64,000 nt of DNA. Source: Candidatus Pelagibacter communis (GTDB lineage Bacteria; Pseudomonadota; Alphaproteobacteria; Pelagibacterales; Pelagibacteraceae). Within the stretch, counting starts at the first letter, position 1. Each line of letters opens with the position of its first letter. Positions 51,861-60,533 of the stretch are shown here, one piece after another. A model generated the notes under the pieces. The model saw nothing but the letters and a program-made list of their open reading frames with translations. It had not been told where the DNA came from and searched no databases. Where the stretch lies: contig NZ_CVSF01000064.1 of the NCBI RefSeq assembly GCF_001179925.1, positions 46,238-110,237 on the forward strand, given 5' to 3'. The position numbers were made by a program, and so were the translations under genes.

Positions 51861-54301
51861 TTAAAACTTTACCAAAATCTGTAAAAACAATTGTTATAGG
51901 CGGTGGTGTGGTTGGATGTTCTGTAGCATATCATTTAGCTAAATTTGGTTGGAAAGATACAATTCTTTTAGAAAGAGATCAGCTTACCTCAGGTACAACA
52001 TGGCATGCAGCAGGACTTGTAAGCCAATTAGGACCATCCGCATCAATTACTAAAATAAGAAAATATACTTTAGACTTATACAAAGAACTTGAAAAAAAAG
52101 TTGATCATTCTGCAGGATTGAGATTAAACGGTGCACTTTCAATTGCAGAAACTAAAGGAAGATGGCAAGAGTTACAAAGACAAGCAACAACTGCGCAGCT
52201 TTATGATGTAGATGTAAGAATTTTAAATAAAGATCAAATAAAAAAAGATTATCCAATTGTAAACACCGATAATGTTATAGGTGGAATTTTAATGCCAGGT
52301 GATGGAGCAGCTGACCCATCAGGTGTAACTCATATGTTAGCGAAAGCTGCAAGAATGGAAGGGGCAAAAATTTTTGAAAAATCACCTGTTGAAGAAATTT
52401 TTATTAAGAATGGCAAAATTTCAGGTGTTAAAGTTAATGGTCAAATAATTCATTGTGAGTATATCGTTCTAGCATCTGGGATGTGGTCAAGACAAATTGG
52501 AGAAAAAACTGGTGTAAGTATTCCTCTTTATCCCGCTGAACATTTTTACATTATTACTGAGCCGATAGAAAATCTCTCAAAAACTTTACCAGTTATAAGG
52601 GACTTTGATAATAGAACTTATATTAAAGAAGATGCTGGTAAAATATTAGTGGGTATTTTTGAAGGAAATTCAATTCCTGCTTGGGATAAAACAAATAAAG
52701 TTCCAGAGGATTTTTCTTTTGGTGAATTTCAAGAAAATTTTGAACATTTTGAACCTTATTTAACATCTGCAATAAAAAGATTTCCAGTTTTAGAAACTGC
52801 TGGAATAAGAAAATTTTTCTCAGGACCAGAATCTTTTACTCCAGATACAAATACATTATTAGGTGAAGTTCCAGAGGTTAAAAACTTTTTTGTATGTTGT
52901 GGATTAAACAGTATTGGTATTGGGAGTGGAGGAGGTGTTGGCAAAGTTACAGCTGAATGGATGATGACCGGTCACATTAATGAGGATATTTTTAATTATG
53001 ACATAAAAAGATTTCAAAAATTTCACTCAGAATTAGGTTTTATCAAAAAAAGAATTACAGAGTCTTTAGGTGATTTATATGGAATGCATTGGCCTTTTAA
53101 ACAACACAAGACTTCCCGAAATATTAAAACACTCCCGTATCATGATAATTTAAAAAGCTTTGGAGCATGTTTTGGTGTTTCAGGAGGATATGAAAGACCT
53201 ATGTGGTTTGCCTTAGATGGAGAAAAAGCTGAATATGAATATAGTTACAATTATCAGTCTTGGTATCCTTCTGCAGAATATGAAACTAATAATACTATAA
53301 AAAATGTTGGTTTATTTGATTTAACGCCTTTTTCTAAGTTTGAGATTAAATCTGATAAAGCTCATCAAGAATTACAGAGAATTTGTACTGCAAATATTAA
53401 AAATGAGATTGGCAAATGTACATATACTCATATGTTAAATAGTGATGGTGGAATTGAGACTGATTTAACGATTGTTTGTTTAGATCAAAATTATTTCAGA
53501 ATAATAAGTTCAGCGGCTACAAGGGAAAGAGATAAATTTCATATAAACAAACATCTTTCTAAAGGAATAGAATTAAAGGATGTAACTGATTATTATTGTG
53601 TATTTGGGCTATTTGGACCAAAGAGCAGAGATTTAATTAAAACAATTTCAAAAGATAATTTTGATAATAATAATTTTCAATTTGGTACTGCAAAATATAT
53701 TACCGTAGATGAGATAAGAATTTGGGCTCAAAGGTTATCTTATGTCGGTGAATTAGGATATGAGTTATACGTAAAAATTAGCAATGCAAAAAAAATATAT
53801 GAATTATTGATTGAAAAAGGCAAAGATTTTAATCTTTCAAATTGTGGTATGCATGCAATGGATATTATGAGAATGGAAAGTGGTTTTTTACATTGGGGTC
53901 ACGATATTTCACCTGAGGAAAATCAATATGAAGCTGGTTTATCTTTCACTATAAGTAATAAAAAAAATATAGATTTTATAGGAAAACAAGCTTTAGAAAA
54001 AATTAAAAAAGATAAGATTAAACGTAGATTTGCAATGTTTACTTTAAAAGAAAGTAAACCAGGTGAACCATTATTACTCCATGATGAACCTATTTATTTA
54101 GACGATAAAATTATAGGTAGATCAACCTCAGGTAATTATTCATTTAATTTTAAGAAAAATTTGACTTTTGGATATATTAATAATGACTTTTCTAATCAGG
54201 AACTAAAAAAAAAGAATTTATTTATTGAGGTGGAAAAAAAGAAATATCCTATCAATATTGAAGAAAATTCCTTAAAACGAACAAATTATAAAAATTTGTA
54301 A
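51857..54301 (+). CDS. Dimethylglycine/sarcosine dehydrogenase-like protein (FAD + GcvT)
   Basis: An 814-residue two-part enzyme. Residues 1-380 form a DAO-type FAD domain (VIGGGVVGCSVAYHLAKFG), with H50 in GTTWHAAGLV at the covalent-flavin position of DMGDH/SARDH. Residues ~430-800 form a GcvT-like folate domain (GLFDLTPFSKFEI, MLNSDGGIETDLTI, GELGYELYV, GFLHWGHDISPEENQYEAGL). It would demethylate dimethylglycine or sarcosine, products of glycine betaine use, and pass the one-carbon unit to folate. This agrees with the betaine diet of SAR11. Starts inside the epimerase stop. Confidence 0.85.
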   Translation: MIKTLPKSVKTIVIGGGVVGCSVAYHLAKFGWKDTILLERDQLTSGTTWHAAGLVSQLGPSASITKIRKYTLDLYKELEKKVDHSAGLRLNGALSIAETKGRWQELQRQATTAQLYDVDVRILNKDQIKKDYPIVNTDNVIGGILMPGDGAADPSGVTHMLAKAARMEGAKIFEKSPVEEIFIKNGKISGVKVNGQIIHCEYIVLASGMWSRQIGEKTGVSIPLYPAEHFYIITEPIENLSKTLPVIRDFDNRTYIKEDAGKILVGIFEGNSIPAWDKTNKVPEDFSFGEFQENFEHFEPYLTSAIKRFPVLETAGIRKFFSGPESFTPDTNTLLGEVPEVKNFFVCCGLNSIGIGSGGGVGKVTAEWMMTGHINEDIFNYDIKRFQKFHSELGFIKKRITESLGDLYGMHWPFKQHKTSRNIKTLPYHDNLKSFGACFGVSGGYERPMWFALDGEKAEYEYSYNYQSWYPSAEYETNNTIKNVGLFDLTPFSKFEIKSDKAHQELQRICTANIKNEIGKCTYTHMLNSDGGIETDLTIVCLDQNYFRIISSAATRERDKFHINKHLSKGIELKDVTDYYCVFGLFGPKSRDLIKTISKDNFDNNNFQFGTAKYITVDEIRIWAQRLSYVGELGYELYVKISNAKKIYELLIEKGKDFNLSNCGMHAMDIMRMESGFLHWGHDISPEENQYEAGLSFTISNKKNIDFIGKQALEKIKKDKIKRRFAMFTLKESKPGEPLLLHDEPIYLDDKIIGRSTSGNYSFNFKKNLTFGYINNDFSNQELKKKNLFIEVEKKKYPINIEENSLKRTNYKNL

Positions 54302-55153
54302 TTAAGTTCTTTTTCTTAAAAAAAGTACAAATATAACTGAAGTTGCCATCATGATTAAAGCATAAGCTGCAGTTGGTACCATGTAAGTCATGTTTTGGCC
54401 AAACAATTGTGTTCCAACAAAAACTGCTAAAGTTCCATTTTGTAATCCGCACTCTAAAGAAATACATCTTTGTTGAGCAATGCCTGATGCAAAAAATTTA
54501 GCTACGTAGTATCCTATTATCATCATAGAAATATTTAGAATCAAAGATACAGATCCAGCTGTAGTCATGAACATTATAATGCTATCCCATTCCTCAATAT
54601 AGATGGCAATAAAAACTAGGCAAAATAATCCAATAGATATTTTTTCGATATATTTCATGTTATTTTCAATAAAATTATTAAAAAATTTTCTAATAATCAT
54701 TCCAATTATTACAGGGATCGTCACAACAAAAAACATTTTTAACGATATTCCAAGCATTGAAACTTCTTTTTCAACATAAGTAATATCAAATAAATCAATT
54801 GATAAAAAAACAATATAAGGAACTGATATAATACTTATTAAACTAGTAAATGCAGTAAGAGATATAGATAGCGCAACATCACCATCAACAAATTTAGTAA
54901 GTACATTTGAAGTTACCCCACCAGGTGCAGCTGCAATCAACATTACCCCTAATGCCAACTCTACAGGAGTTTTTAAAATAATTATTAACACATAACCTAT
55001 AATTGGAAGAACAACTAATTGACAAATTAAACCAACAAAAAATTCTTTTGGATGCTGAAAAACTCTTGTGAAATCTTTTACTGTTAATGAAGCACCAAGC
55101 CCTAACATTATAAGAGCTAGCGCAAATGGCGCTATTGTTGTTACTATACCCAT
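54302..55153 (-). CDS. BASS-family sodium-coupled transporter
   Basis: A 283-residue inner-membrane protein with about nine helices. LALIMLGLGASLTVKDFTRVFQHPKEFFVGL and MLIAAAPGGVTSNVLTKFVDGDVALSISLTAFTSLIS carry the bile acid:sodium symporter (PF01758) core, with the two crossed helices. Marine members import organic acids such as pyruvate or pantothenate; the substrate is unknown. Convergent with the DMGDH-like gene, stop to stop with no gap. Confidence 0.87.
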   Translation of the reverse strand: MGIVTTIAPFALALIMLGLGASLTVKDFTRVFQHPKEFFVGLICQLVVLPIIGYVLIIILKTPVELALGVMLIAAAPGGVTSNVLTKFVDGDVALSISLTAFTSLISIISVPYIVFLSIDLFDITYVEKEVSMLGISLKMFFVVTIPVIIGMIIRKFFNNFIENNMKYIEKISIGLFCLVFIAIYIEEWDSIIMFMTTAGSVSLILNISMMIIGYYVAKFFASGIAQQRCISLECGLQNGTLAVFVGTQLFGQNMTYMVPTAAYALIMMATSVIFVLFLRKRT

Positions 55154-55193
55154 GACCCCTCTGTGTAATACTCTAGGACAATTTATTAGAGAT

Positions 55194-56171
55194 TTAAGAA
55201 ATTACAAGAAGATTTAAAACTTTACGAATAAATTTGGCTTTAAATTTAAAAATTTCTGTTTGATAAGGTAAAATCTTTCTAAAATTCATGGTTGATAACA
55301 TGTATTGTTTTTTACTATTCATTTTAATTAAATCTTCATTAACTAAATATTTACATTTTCTAATAATTGTTGCTCGAGGAATTTGAGTCATATCAGAAAT
55401 CGACATAGCGCTTATACCAGCATCTGAGCCCATGTTATCTATAAGAATATTATTAGTCCTAAAATAATCTAACGCAGGTTGGTCAACAGGAGTATCTAAT
55501 TGTTTCGTAACATTCAAAACCTGATTCATGCAAATAGTTCCCCAAATATGAAAAGTAGTTAAATCTTTAAAAAATTTATGATATCCAATCACCAACGGGA
55601 TTTGCATTCTATAAAACCATCTCCAACATAATGTAAATTTTTTTCTTATTACAGTTTCAATAAACTTTTGATCTAATTTTTTTGAAAAATTATGGTCTTT
55701 ATTTAAAAGTTTAGATACTAAATAAATGTATTTTGACGAGAATTTAATTTGATTTTCAGGCTTAACAAAAGAAAATGCTTTTCTGTCAATTACAATTTTT
55801 TTTTTAGTACGTGTTATTACCCCTTCTTTTTCAAGCTCTAAAACTTTTCTTCTAACAGTTTCTTTTGGTAAATCTAATTTTTCACAGAGTTCAGTAATAC
55901 TAAATCTTTCAATTTGCAGATATGATTTTGAATAATATTCATCATAATTATATTGAATGTTCATTTGATCGAAAAATTGAAGAGTTTTTTCAACTAAAGA
56001 AATTATTATTAAGTACTTATAATGATCATTAAATGAGGAATAGACACTATTCATCCAATTCCATTGGTGAAATATCCATTCTTTACTAAGATCAGAATAA
56101 TTAGACATGATACTCTCATAGACCTGATCGTCGGTGAGTGTTTTTGTAAAGTCTATTTCTTGTAAATTCAT
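55194..56171 (-). CDS. Putative transcription regulator with two winged-helix units
   Basis: I place the start at ATG 56171 (MNLQEIDFTK, 325 residues); a TTG at 56219 would lie in the promoter. Two HTH units are clear: FSITELCEKLDLPKETVRRKVLELEKEGVITR (about residues 90-121) and ISAMSISDMTQIPRATIIRKCKYLVNEDLIK (about 255-285). Each is preceded by a similar aromatic helix (WIFHQWNWMNSVYSSF; WRWFYRMQIPLVIGY), suggesting an internal duplication. No known family recognised; it probably binds DNA as a single-chain pseudo-dimer. Upstream of the BASS gene, 40 bases, so they may share a transcript. Confidence 0.65.
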   Translation of the reverse strand: MNLQEIDFTKTLTDDQVYESIMSNYSDLSKEWIFHQWNWMNSVYSSFNDHYKYLIIISLVEKTLQFFDQMNIQYNYDEYYSKSYLQIERFSITELCEKLDLPKETVRRKVLELEKEGVITRTKKKIVIDRKAFSFVKPENQIKFSSKYIYLVSKLLNKDHNFSKKLDQKFIETVIRKKFTLCWRWFYRMQIPLVIGYHKFFKDLTTFHIWGTICMNQVLNVTKQLDTPVDQPALDYFRTNNILIDNMGSDAGISAMSISDMTQIPRATIIRKCKYLVNEDLIKMNSKKQYMLSTMNFRKILPYQTEIFKFKAKFIRKVLNLLVIS

Positions 56172-56186
56172 AATTTCAAAAATCTG

Positions 56187-56215
56187 AGTAGAAACCCATT
56201 TTGGACAGTTGTCAA
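56187..56215 (-). promoter_or_regulatory. Promoter of the two-HTH regulator gene
   Basis: Minus-strand TTGACA (56215-56210) and TCTACT (56192-56187) with a 17-base spacer, 15 bases before the ATG at 56171. A perfect -35 box supports the shorter start of the protein. Confidence 0.55.
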
Positions 56216-56282
56216 TCAATTAGTGACCCAGTTTGAACTTGCCTAATTTGAGTACAATAAATTTATATGTTTAAATGTCCTC

Positions 56283-56513
56283 ATGAATGAAAAAGGCTTT
56301 GATGCAGATATTACTTTTAATGAGACCCCAAGTTTTAAAGTAACTGAAGAAAAGCCTTTAAAATCCGAGAATAACAGAGCTAAAAAAGTTGATATCAATG
56401 TTCTTAAAGCTAGAGCTCAAGAAATCCAAGATAAAGAAAATAGAAAAAATATTTTTATTTTTGTTTTCTTTTTAGCAATTCTTGGAGTGGTTGGAATTTA
56501 TCTCTCCATATAA
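56283..56513 (+). CDS. Small C-tail membrane protein (76 aa), unknown
   Basis: A 76-residue protein: a hydrophilic, charged N-terminal part of about 55 residues with VDINVLKARAQEIQDKENRK, then one membrane helix (NIFIFVFFLAILGVVGIYLSI) at the very end. Shares its layout and the INVLxxRxxxxQxKExRKxxIF pattern with the next gene. Function unknown. Divergent from the regulator gene. Confidence 0.68.
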   Translation: MNEKGFDADITFNETPSFKVTEEKPLKSENNRAKKVDINVLKARAQEIQDKENRKNIFIFVFFLAILGVVGIYLSI

Positions 56514-56553
56514 ATAATTTGTAAATATTAAGTTTTGATGATTATATAACTCT

Positions 56554-56772
56554 ATGAAAAATTCGTTTTCATCTTTAAAAGACAAAATTATTCAAAAATA
56601 TACAGAGAGATATACATCTATCGATGAAAATTTAGAAAGTGCTAAATCTACAAATATTAATGTTTTACTAAATAGAGTTAAACTAGATCAAAAAAAAGAG
56701 AGTAGAAAAAAACTTATATTTACTGCCGCAACATCATTAGGTGTTGTTTTATTTGGTGTTTTAATATTTTAA
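56554..56772 (+). CDS. Small C-tail membrane protein (72 aa), paralogue of the preceding gene
   Basis: A 72-residue protein with a charged N-terminal part (SSLKDKIIQKYTERYTS), STNINVLLNRVKLDQKKESRKKLIF, and a C-terminal membrane helix (TAATSLGVVLFGVLIF). It aligns with the upstream 76-residue protein around the INVL...RK-IF segment. Function unknown; the positive residues before the helix suggest the N-terminus stays in the cytoplasm. Followed 15 bases later by the tRNA promoter. Confidence 0.68.
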   Translation: MKNSFSSLKDKIIQKYTERYTSIDENLESAKSTNINVLLNRVKLDQKKESRKKLIFTAATSLGVVLFGVLIF

Positions 56773-56787
56773 AATACTTCTTCATAT

Positions 56788-56815
56788 TTGCATCATTATT
56801 TAAAAGTAGTATAAA
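56788..56815 (+). promoter_or_regulatory. Promoter of tRNA-Met
   Basis: TTGCAT (56788-56793) and TATAAA (56810-56815), spacer 16, with the tRNA 5' end 15 bases downstream of the -10. The TTGCAT/TATAAA pair repeats that seen at 10301-10329. Confidence 0.65.
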
Positions 56816-56830
56816 CCGATAGGCTAATTT

Positions 56831-56907
56831 GGCGGGGTAGCTCAGTTGGTTAGAGCGCGGGACTCATAAGCCCGAGGTCAGTGGTTCGATCCCACTTCCC
56901 GCTACCA
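56831..56907 (+). tRNA. tRNA-Met (CAU), elongator type
   Basis: Full cloverleaf of 77 bases including an encoded CCA (56905-56907). Acceptor GGCGGGG pairs with TCCCGCT, D-stem GCTC/GAGC, anticodon loop CTCATAA with anticodon CAT, T-loop TTCGATC with stem AGTGG/CCACT. Initiator features are missing (D-arm is of the TTGGTTAGAGC type). Pair 31-39 reads A-G, a mismatch at the foot of the anticodon stem. tRNA-Ile2 (lysidine) is a possible alternative. Confidence 0.95.
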
Positions 56908-56919
56908 TTTTAACGCTAA

Positions 56920-57537
56920 TTAAAAATATATTCTATTTTTATCAATTCTATCATAGATTTTTTTAATACCCTCTGAATATTTTGAGTATCTAATTTTATT
57001 TAATGGTAATTGCTCTAACTCCAATGGAATATTAAACTTATTTAATATTTTCACTTCTAAAACAGAAAAATTTTCTAAATATCTAAAATTTTCATTATTC
57101 GTGTCTTTAAAATTAATATTAATATCAAATGTAATTCTATAATCTTTTTTTTTAAAATAATATCTATTGTAATTTACTTTAAGTACAGGGTAACAAATTC
57201 CATAAGTTGAGTCATAATATCCGTTTTTTTTATAATTATTTAAATCATTAAAGTTAATTTTCTTTGTAATTTTGAATTTACCCTCTTGACTATTTATTTT
57301 TTTTTCTAAATTTAAATTTTTATTTTTATCCTCGTAAAATCTTACTCTTATTTTTTTTCTTGGTGTTGAACCCTCTTCAGAATCGTGAAACATTCTTAAA
57401 TTTTTATCATCAAAATAAATACTTGTAATATCTCTATTTTTGAATTCTTGTTCAAAATCAGACTTTTCTATGAAAGATAAAATTTTAATTTTATCTTCAT
57501 TATTAACAATATATTTATCCTCTAATCTGAAACTCAT
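56920..57537 (-). CDS. VTC-domain protein (polyphosphate polymerase-like)
   Basis: A 205-residue stand-alone VTC domain. Basic tunnel residues of the polyphosphate polymerase fold are present: R64 and R66 (KKIRVRFYE), K79/K80 (LNLEKK), the KFKITKK stretch, R125 (VNYNRYYF), R134 and D138 (YRITFDI) and E161 (SVLEVK). In yeast Vtc4 such residues bind ATP and growing polyphosphate. No membrane helices, so it acts from the cytoplasm. Last gene of a three-gene run with CotH-like and DUF4956 genes; polymer type is not proven. Confidence 0.85.
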   Translation of the reverse strand: MSFRLEDKYIVNNEDKIKILSFIEKSDFEQEFKNRDITSIYFDDKNLRMFHDSEEGSTPRKKIRVRFYEDKNKNLNLEKKINSQEGKFKITKKINFNDLNNYKKNGYYDSTYGICYPVLKVNYNRYYFKKKDYRITFDININFKDTNNENFRYLENFSVLEVKILNKFNIPLELEQLPLNKIRYSKYSEGIKKIYDRIDKNRIYF

Positions 57538-57539
57538 TT

Positions 57540-59855
57540 CTAAATTGATTTGTTAATAATTATTTTTGAATATTTATCTTTTTTTAAAAATTCAAAAAAA
57601 TTTGAACATTTGATATTATTTGAAAAAATATATCCACCCCAAAATTCTTGTTTTTTCTTATAAGAAGATAAACAATTAGTAATATCTTTCATCTCAGCAT
57701 TATCTATAAAAACTTTTGAACTATCTTTTGAGGCAATTCCAATATTTGAATTAGAGATATTAATTTTTTCAACTTTTAACATACTTTTTTCACCAGTTGA
57801 AATAGCCTTATCACTACACTGAACAAGGAGTGCATTTTGTATCTTATAATTTCCATATGAAAAATCTAAACAATCGTTACCACTGTTTTTAATTTCAACA
57901 TCTTTAAAACTAATTTCTGAAAAATCCGCATCAACCCCATCATATTTTGAGTTTTTTATTTTAAGTTCTTCCACACTTCCAATTGTATTAATAAAATTAA
58001 CTGAATCTTCACATTCCATATTTTCTATATTTAATTTTAGATTATGAATTTTTGAATTTAAAAAGGTTAAACAACCAGTTAAACCATATTCATCAGACCT
58101 AGTAAAATTTGATATTTCGTTTTTTTCATCCTTTATTTGATCCCTTGAAAAAAAAATTTTCCAATTTTTTAAGCTAGAGTCAAAAAAAACAATTTTTTCC
58201 TGACCGGAGTTTTTTATATGAATTTCTTTTTTATTTTCAAAAAATTCAATATTTGTTTTTTTATTATAAAAAATTTTAATTTCATCATTTATAATTTTGG
58301 TATCGAAGTTATTTTTTCTAATCTTATCAACATTTTGATAGTAGAAATTTTTTGAGGAAGAACCCAATAAATTTTGCCCCAGGTAAACAAAATGAGTTTG
58401 ATTATAGGATAAATTTTGTCTTAATAATTCACTGATATCCTTAGTATTTGTATTGAAGTCTCTACAATTTACCTTATTAAATTCACAAGTTATAAATTTT
58501 TGGAAATCGTCAGAATAATAGACAAAATTTCTTTTTAATGACTTATTGTAAGAATTAACTTTACTATTAATCACTTCTTTCTCCTCAACAGCAGAAATCT
58601 TATATAATTGATCTTCATCTAAAGAGTTCAAATATGACAAATTAGATTTTATTTTTTCAATTACTAAATATAATTCCTCTTTATCTATAAAAACTCCCAT
58701 TTTTCTTAATTCCAATTGTAAAAATTCTAAGTTTATTTCAGATATAGCCTTAAATGCTTGACTAGCACCTTTTTTTCCTGAGGGTAAAAATTTATCTTTT
58801 TCGGTTATATTTCTTTTTGATAGTTTATTTTTTTTTTTATCTAATATATTTCCCATACCATCATAATAAATTGGTAGAAACTTTCTGGAAAAAGGGTCAA
58901 AATAAAATATTCTATCATCATACTCTATGCCATGACTTGCATAAAGCGAATACATAAGTGCATCATAAACTTCCACTCTTTCGAAATAATCTTTGTTCAA
59001 AATTTGCGATAATGTTGAGAAATCTTTTATGTCTCTCTCTAATTTTACATGAACTCTATTGAGATCGTTTAATAATGAAGTTGCATATTCAGCTATAATT
59101 CTATTTTTTTCATTTTTTAAGACAAGCTTGGAATTTGAAACTCCATAAAGCGAAAAGTGTTTTGCCTCTACAGGATCAAGTCGATAAAATCTTTCATCAA
59201 CTTCCAACATAAAACTTTCGCGTAAATTATTTCGTTCAAGCATTTCTTTTGCTCTTTTTTCTTGAAAAATAACATTAAATTTTTGGTCATTATAAAATAG
59301 ATCGGTTTTAAAAGTTGTAGGTGTTAAGAAACCAACATTTTTTAATAAAATTGTGGTAAATATTTCATTATTTCCATTTCTAGTCTCTGGTTTTAACAAA
59401 AGAAAACGAGTAATTCCTTTTATATTTCCTTCTTTGAGGTTGATGTTCAAGCTTGGCATATTTCCAATTCTATGATCTTCAAAATTTCCGTGTGGTCTAA
59501 TACTAGCCTCTAGTGTACATTCAATTTTATTTGTTTTTATTTTAATAAAACCTTTTTGTCTTTCAGAGATATTATAAAATTTAATGCCTTCTGATGATGC
59601 AAGTTTATTCTTCTCACTTTGTATATGTGCTTCTAATCTGTTTGTCTTCCATTTTCTTTTATTTTTAAAGTAAACTTCAAAGCTTAAATCAGAAAAATTT
59701 TGATTTTCAATGTAATCTAATTCTTCATAATTCAATTTACTACATTGGTTTGTTTTTTTTTTATTTTTAAAAACTTCATAGTTTAAATTCTCTTTAAAGC
59801 TGGAAAAGAAAACTATCGTTACAAGTAAAATTAATCCTAAAATTTTTGAAAACAT
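57540..59855 (-). CDS. CotH-like secreted kinase fused to a beta-helix-like region
   Basis: A 771-residue exported protein with an N-terminal anchor or signal (KILGLILLVTIVFFSSF). Residues ~100-420 match the CotH kinase fold: SIRPHGNFEDHR, RFLLLKPETRNGNNEIFTTILLKNVG, FQEKRAKEM, and the metal/catalytic aspartates in YDDRIFYFDP (D313/D314) and YYDGMGN (D332). Residues ~560-760 show repeating short strands (LKNSKYDGVDADFSEISFKDVEIKNSGNDCL) like a parallel beta-helix. CotH of Bacillus phosphorylates spore-coat proteins; the target here is unknown. Two bases from both neighbours. Confidence 0.78.
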   Translation of the reverse strand: MFSKILGLILLVTIVFFSSFKENLNYEVFKNKKKTNQCSKLNYEELDYIENQNFSDLSFEVYFKNKRKWKTNRLEAHIQSEKNKLASSEGIKFYNISERQKGFIKIKTNKIECTLEASIRPHGNFEDHRIGNMPSLNINLKEGNIKGITRFLLLKPETRNGNNEIFTTILLKNVGFLTPTTFKTDLFYNDQKFNVIFQEKRAKEMLERNNLRESFMLEVDERFYRLDPVEAKHFSLYGVSNSKLVLKNEKNRIIAEYATSLLNDLNRVHVKLERDIKDFSTLSQILNKDYFERVEVYDALMYSLYASHGIEYDDRIFYFDPFSRKFLPIYYDGMGNILDKKKNKLSKRNITEKDKFLPSGKKGASQAFKAISEINLEFLQLELRKMGVFIDKEELYLVIEKIKSNLSYLNSLDEDQLYKISAVEEKEVINSKVNSYNKSLKRNFVYYSDDFQKFITCEFNKVNCRDFNTNTKDISELLRQNLSYNQTHFVYLGQNLLGSSSKNFYYQNVDKIRKNNFDTKIINDEIKIFYNKKTNIEFFENKKEIHIKNSGQEKIVFFDSSLKNWKIFFSRDQIKDEKNEISNFTRSDEYGLTGCLTFLNSKIHNLKLNIENMECEDSVNFINTIGSVEELKIKNSKYDGVDADFSEISFKDVEIKNSGNDCLDFSYGNYKIQNALLVQCSDKAISTGEKSMLKVEKINISNSNIGIASKDSSKVFIDNAEMKDITNCLSSYKKKQEFWGGYIFSNNIKCSNFFEFLKKDKYSKIIINKSI

Positions 59856-59857
59856 AT

Positions 59858-60502
59858 TTAAGATTGAAGGTCAGATCTGATATTATTTATATTTTCAATA
59901 TTTGATAATTCATTTTTGAATTGAATTAATTCATTTCTATTTTTAAAAACTAATCGATAATTATATGCGTTATTTTTTTTATCATTAAAAGAACTTATTA
60001 GCCCTTTATGCTCACTTAAGATCTTTAAATCTTTTGAAGCTTCTATTTCTAATGAATAGGATATATTTCCATCGCCAAAAGAATATTGAAATAAGCTTAA
60101 GTTAAGGTATTTTTTTAAAAAAGCATCCAATATCTTAATACCAAGTAAAACAAAGACTATCATGAAAAATAAATTTTGACATAAACCAATACTAACACCT
60201 GCAGTTACTCCAAGAGTTACTAGAGCAAAAAACATCACTAATTCAAAAGGACTTTTTACAGGATTTCTAAATCTTACTATCGAAAGAGCTCCTATCATTC
60301 CCAAAGATAATGCTATGTCATCTTTTATGATAGTGCTAATTACCAAAGAAATTATTGGTAATAACAGGTAGGAACCAAGATGATGATACGTATTAGCCCA
60401 TCTTTGTCCACAAATTATAAGCACATACCTAAGTGTAAAACCTGCAAAAATTAAAAAAAGGCATTTATATAAGTATCGATTATAATCAATAAACTCGAAC
60501 AT
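59858..60502 (-). CDS. DUF4956 membrane protein
   Basis: A 214-residue protein with four or five helices in the first 130 residues and a soluble C-terminal alpha/beta part. The family signature is IALSLGMIGALSIVRFRNPVKSPFELVMFFALVTLGVTAGVS. No function is established; genes of this family recur beside VTC and CotH genes, which suggests a shared envelope process. First gene of the triad on the minus strand, 2 bases before the CotH-like gene; the 31-base gap to the RmlD-like gene upstream could allow one transcript. Confidence 0.85.
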   Translation of the reverse strand: MFEFIDYNRYLYKCLFLIFAGFTLRYVLIICGQRWANTYHHLGSYLLLPIISLVISTIIKDDIALSLGMIGALSIVRFRNPVKSPFELVMFFALVTLGVTAGVSIGLCQNLFFMIVFVLLGIKILDAFLKKYLNLSLFQYSFGDGNISYSLEIEASKDLKILSEHKGLISSFNDKKNNAYNYRLVFKNRNELIQFKNELSNIENINNIRSDLQS

Positions 60503-60533
60503 AGTTAATGTTATATATAAAGATTTGTTAGAT

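Noticed and set aside
56831..56907. tRNA-Met as an integration site for an island
   Set aside because: No integrase or repeated tRNA 3' end was found in the flanking 10 kb.
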